Assembly (NCBI GenBank): GCA_016793415.1
Contig: JAEUMC010000141.1
Span: 1 to 8,459, forward strand
Source: Devosia sp.
GTDB lineage: Bacteria; Pseudomonadota; Alphaproteobacteria; Rhizobiales; Devosiaceae
Direction of reading: 5' to 3'
Length of the DNA stretch: 8,459 nucleotides
A program made the translations under genes and the position numbers. Positions 6,150-8,459 of this stretch are shown here, in pieces; within the stretch, counting starts at the first letter, position 1; every line of letters starts with the position of its first letter. The notes under the pieces were generated by a model. It was not told the DNA's origin, made no database searches, and saw only the letters and a list, made by a program, of their open reading frames with translations.

Positions 6150-7123
6150 CAGTCATCGCCTCCGCGATAGAACACCCATTTGTTGGATGTCCGGAAGATC
6201 AGGTAGCTCAGCACCGAGATGATGATGAACAGGGCCCAGGCCAGCGCCGAGGCGTAACCCATCTGCGAGTCCTGGAAGGCCTTGCGGTAGATCCAGAACA
6301 CGAAGAACAGACTGCCGTTATTGGGGCCGCCATTGGTCATGATGAACGGCTGCACGAAGGTCTGGAACGCGGCGACCATCGAGATCATGAGGTTGAACAG
6401 GATGGTCGGCGTCATCATCGGCAGGGTGATGTGCACCAGCTTGTGCCAGGCATTGGAGCCGTCGATATCGGCGGCTTCATAGAGCTCCTTGGGCACTTCC
6501 TGCAGGCCGGCGAGGAAGATGATCATCATCGGGCCGACGCCCCAGATGCTCATGAACACCAGCGAGGGGACCACCTGGTCCTCGCTGAAAATGTACTGCA
6601 GCTTGGGGATACCCACGGCGCCGAGCACCGAATTGAACAGGCCGAAATCGGGGTTGAACATCCACAGCCAGATCACGGTCGAAGCGATGATCGGCACGAT
6701 CGAGGGGATGTAGAAGATGGTGCGGAAGATGCCGAGGCCCGGGATGCGCTGATTGAGCAGCGTCGCGAGGAAGAAGGCGAAGGCCATGCTCACCGGCACC
6801 GAGACCAGCGTGTAATAGGCCGTGACCTGCAACGAGCGCCAGAACAGCGGATCGGCGAACAGCATCTTTTCGAAGTTGTCGAGCCCGACCCAGTGCGCGT
6901 CGCCGACGGCGCTCCAGTCGGTCATCGAGATATAGAGGCTGAACAGGATGGGCATCGCCTTGAGCAGCACTAAGCCGAGAATGGCGGGCGTGGCGAAGAT
7001 CAGCGCCCAGGTGATCTCGGAGCGACGGCGCGGGCTCATCCTCGCCCGGGCGCCGGTCGTGGCGGAGCGGCCCGAAGGCCGCTCCGTCAGCATCACTCCG
7101 TCAGGGGAGGAGGAGTTCGTCAT
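6149..7123 (-). CDS. Carbohydrate ABC transporter permease, MalF/UgpA-like (CUT1)
   Basis: A 324-residue inner-membrane permease with six predicted helices (about 39-62, 100-122, 133-155, 186-206, 238-258 and 290-312). The EAA loop is ELYEAADIDGS (213-223), with LP at 234-235, the normal contact for the ATPase. NGGPNNGSLFFVFWIYRKAF (264-283) is a typical periplasmic and helix-6 approach segment of MalF/UgpA-type subunits. An N-terminal cytoplasmic tail of about 38 residues, rich in Ser and Arg, precedes helix 1; internal Met codons at residues 11 and 29 are possible starts, so the tail length is uncertain. The chosen ATG lies three bases after the binding-protein stop. It forms a heterodimeric pore with the downstream permease. 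Confidence 0.95.
   Translation of the reverse strand: MTNSSSPDGVMLTERPSGRSATTGARARMSPRRRSEITWALIFATPAILGLVLLKAMPILFSLYISMTDWSAVGDAHWVGLDNFEKMLFADPLFWRSLQVTAYYTLVSVPVSMAFAFFLATLLNQRIPGLGIFRTIFYIPSIVPIIASTVIWLWMFNPDFGLFNSVLGAVGIPKLQYIFSEDQVVPSLVFMSIWGVGPMMIIFLAGLQEVPKELYEAADIDGSNAWHKLVHITLPMMTPTILFNLMISMVAAFQTFVQPFIMTNGGPNNGSLFFVFWIYRKAFQDSQMGYASALAWALFIIISVLSYLIFRTSNKWVFYRGGDD
6159..6163 (-). promoter_or_regulatory. Strong Shine-Dalgarno site for the MalG-like permease
   Basis: GGAGG on the minus strand lies nine bases before the ATG at 6149 and inside the last codons of the first permease. It is the clearest ribosome site in the operon, and it supports independent or re-initiated translation of the second permease so that both pore subunits are made in similar amounts. 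Confidence 0.7.
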
Positions 7124-7126
7124 TGC

Positions 7127-8459
7127 TTACCAGCGGCCCTGCATCATCGGCTGCGCCGTGGCGACAGCCTTGTCCATGGCGTCCTGAGCGGTCGCCTTGT
7201 TGTTCATGATCTGCTGGATGTTGGGTTCAACAGCCTCACTCATGATCTGCCCGATATTCTTCAGCTGATAGACCGGAGCCTGCTGCGGCGCGTGGTTCAG
7301 CGTGTAGTCGACGATGGCGTCCATCGCTTCGGGCGGATAGGCGCTGCCTTCGGCCTGCACCCAGGTCTTGAGCAGATCGGGCTCGGTGAAATAGGCCTTC
7401 TCGTGCGGCGCCCAGAGGCCCGACTTGAACAGCCCGACCTGCGCCGGATCGGAGATGTACTTGTAGAACTCGTAGGCTTCCTTGGGGTGCTTGGTCTGGC
7501 TGAAGATCACCTTTGGCACCGAAAGCACCACGGTTTCGGCGGTCTTCCACTTGGGCAGCACGCCGACGCCCCAGTTAATGCCGAGCTTGGCGAAGTCGGT
7601 GACGCGCCACATGCCGTCCATGCTCATGGCGACCTTGCGCGACTGCATCAGCACGTCGCCGGTGGGCAGGCTCGAGGTCTGGGTCGGGTTGGGCATGACA
7701 TGATCCTTGTAGATCAGGTCCTGGAACCCCTGCAGGGCTTCAACCGCCTCGGGCGAGTTGAGGGTCAGCGCGGTGCCGTCCTCGTTGGCGAACTGGCCGC
7801 CATTGGACATCACGTAGGGGTACCAGCCACCCCACCATGAAGGCAGCGTCACGCCGAAAGTGTCGATGGAATTGGGGTCGAAGGCCGGGTCGGTGGCGTT
7901 CTTGCCCGAGCGATCCTTGGTCAACAGCTTGGCGTTGTCGACGAACTGCTGCCAGGTCCAGGCCTCGTCGGCCTTGGCCGGCGGGTAGGGGACGCCGGCG
8001 GCGTCGAACACGTCCTTGTTGTAGTAGATCAGCATGACGCCGGTGGCGAGGCCGGTGCCCATCAGGGTGTCGCCGGCCTTGTAAATGGTCGACTTGATGT
8101 ACTGCTGGTCGGGCGTCTCGCCCATATAGGGCGACAGGTCGAGGATCTTGCCTTCGGTGGCCCACTGGAAAGCCTGGTTCTCACCGAGATAGCCGATATC
8201 GGGCGCCGTGTTCGACGCGATCATGGTGGTCAGCTTCTGCACGTAGTTGGTGCCGGTCGCCGGAATATGCATCGGCTTGACCTGGATACACGGGTTGTTG
8301 GTGTTCCAGTTCTTCACCGCGTTCTCGATGTCGTTCTTCTCGTTCACCGAACCCCAGAAGGTGAAGGTCAGCTCGACCTTCTCGCAATCCTGCGCCAGTG
8401 CCGGGGTGGCTGCGGCCAATCCCGAAGCCAGTGCTACGGCGCCTGCCAGCGCCAGCGCC
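7127..8459 (-). CDS. Carbohydrate ABC transporter substrate-binding protein (CUT1), 5' end beyond the window
   Basis: This is a periplasmic solute-binding protein, the first visible gene of the operon. The frame stays open to the window edge and encodes an Ala/Leu-rich stretch (ALALAGAVALASGLAA) followed by TPALA before QDCEK. That is the hydrophobic core and AxA cleavage site of a Sec signal peptide, so the start codon lies a few codons outside the window; a TTG at 8417-8419 is inside the signal peptide and is not the start. The mature protein is about 421 residues, with typical family-1 features: LTFTFWGSVNEK near the N-terminus, APDIGYLG, and IYYNKDVFDAAGVPYPP followed by WTWQQFVDNAKLLTK. 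Two cysteines near the mature N-terminus (in DCE and NPC) could form a disulfide. The ligand is probably a sugar or sugar derivative but is not identifiable. Confidence 0.93.
   Translation of the reverse strand, partial: ALALAGAVALASGLAAATPALAQDCEKVELTFTFWGSVNEKNDIENAVKNWNTNNPCIQVKPMHIPATGTNYVQKLTTMIASNTAPDIGYLGENQAFQWATEGKILDLSPYMGETPDQQYIKSTIYKAGDTLMGTGLATGVMLIYYNKDVFDAAGVPYPPAKADEAWTWQQFVDNAKLLTKDRSGKNATDPAFDPNSIDTFGVTLPSWWGGWYPYVMSNGGQFANEDGTALTLNSPEAVEALQGFQDLIYKDHVMPNPTQTSSLPTGDVLMQSRKVAMSMDGMWRVTDFAKLGINWGVGVLPKWKTAETVVLSVPKVIFSQTKHPKEAYEFYKYISDPAQVGLFKSGLWAPHEKAYFTEPDLLKTWVQAEGSAYPPEAMDAIVDYTLNHAPQQAPVYQLKNIGQIMSEAVEPNIQQIMNNKATAQDAMDKAVATAQPMMQGRW

Larger units (their letters stand above)
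1551..8459 (-). other. Eight-gene uptake and catabolism operon (partial at 5' end)
   Basis: Eight genes read in the same direction with junctions of 3 bp gap, 1 bp overlap, 21 bp gap, 4 bp overlap, 1 bp gap, 8 bp overlap and 1 bp overlap. None of the gaps could hold a normal promoter, so one transcript starting outside the window is expected, ending in the palindrome-rich region below 1551. The order is transport first, then dehydrogenase, TIM-barrel, Tm-1-like, cupin and Dabb genes. No ATPase, regulator, kinase or classical aldolase gene is included. Confidence 0.85.

Noticed and set aside
4353..6170. A 605-codon open frame on the plus strand opposite the dehydrogenase and MalG-like permease.
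   Set aside because: Its translation is rich in His, Arg, Asp and Gln with no domain pattern, as expected for the antisense of high-G+C genes. The opposite strand holds two clear families.

Overview
The window is G+C-rich DNA with strong G/C preference at third codon positions, tightly packed operons and palindromic intergenic repeats. Together with the kinds of genes present, this suggests an alphaproteobacterium of the Hyphomicrobiales, perhaps Devosia-like. That placement is inference; no rRNA or taxonomic marker gene is present.

Layout. (1) Bases 1-1280, plus strand: what looks like the last codons of an unidentified gene, overlapping the start of a 12-helix MFS transporter (66-1280). 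(2) Bases 1281-1550: a gene-free gap between convergent genes, packed with inverted repeats. It holds a pair of perfect 13-bp inverted repeats 131 bp apart, with several hairpins between and beside them. It looks like a small palindromic repeat element that may also serve as a two-way terminator. (3) Bases 8459 down to 1551, minus strand: one compact operon of at least eight genes. In transcription order these are a sugar-type periplasmic binding protein (5' end beyond the window), two ABC permeases of the CUT1/MalFG type, a Gfo/Idh/MocA dehydrogenase, a TIM-barrel protein of the 'phosphoenolpyruvate hydrolase-like' family, a Tm-1-like/UPF0261 protein, a small cupin and a small Dabb-domain protein. 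Junctions are 21 bp or less and five of seven are overlaps or a 1-bp gap, so translation is probably coupled throughout.

How the genes work together. The binding protein and the two permeases would import a carbohydrate-like solute. The dehydrogenase would oxidise it or a derivative, and the TIM-barrel, Tm-1-like, cupin and Dabb proteins are plausible later steps. The ABC ATPase, a regulator, and any sugar kinase or classical aldolase are absent from the window. The most notable point is the adjacent TIM-barrel/Tm-1-like pair. These are separate bacterial counterparts of the two halves of the plant Tm-1 protein (tomato resistance to tomato mosaic virus), whose original metabolic role is, to my knowledge, not established. 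Here the pair sits inside what looks like a complete uptake-and-catabolism operon, which constrains its function. The substrate cannot be read from sequence alone.
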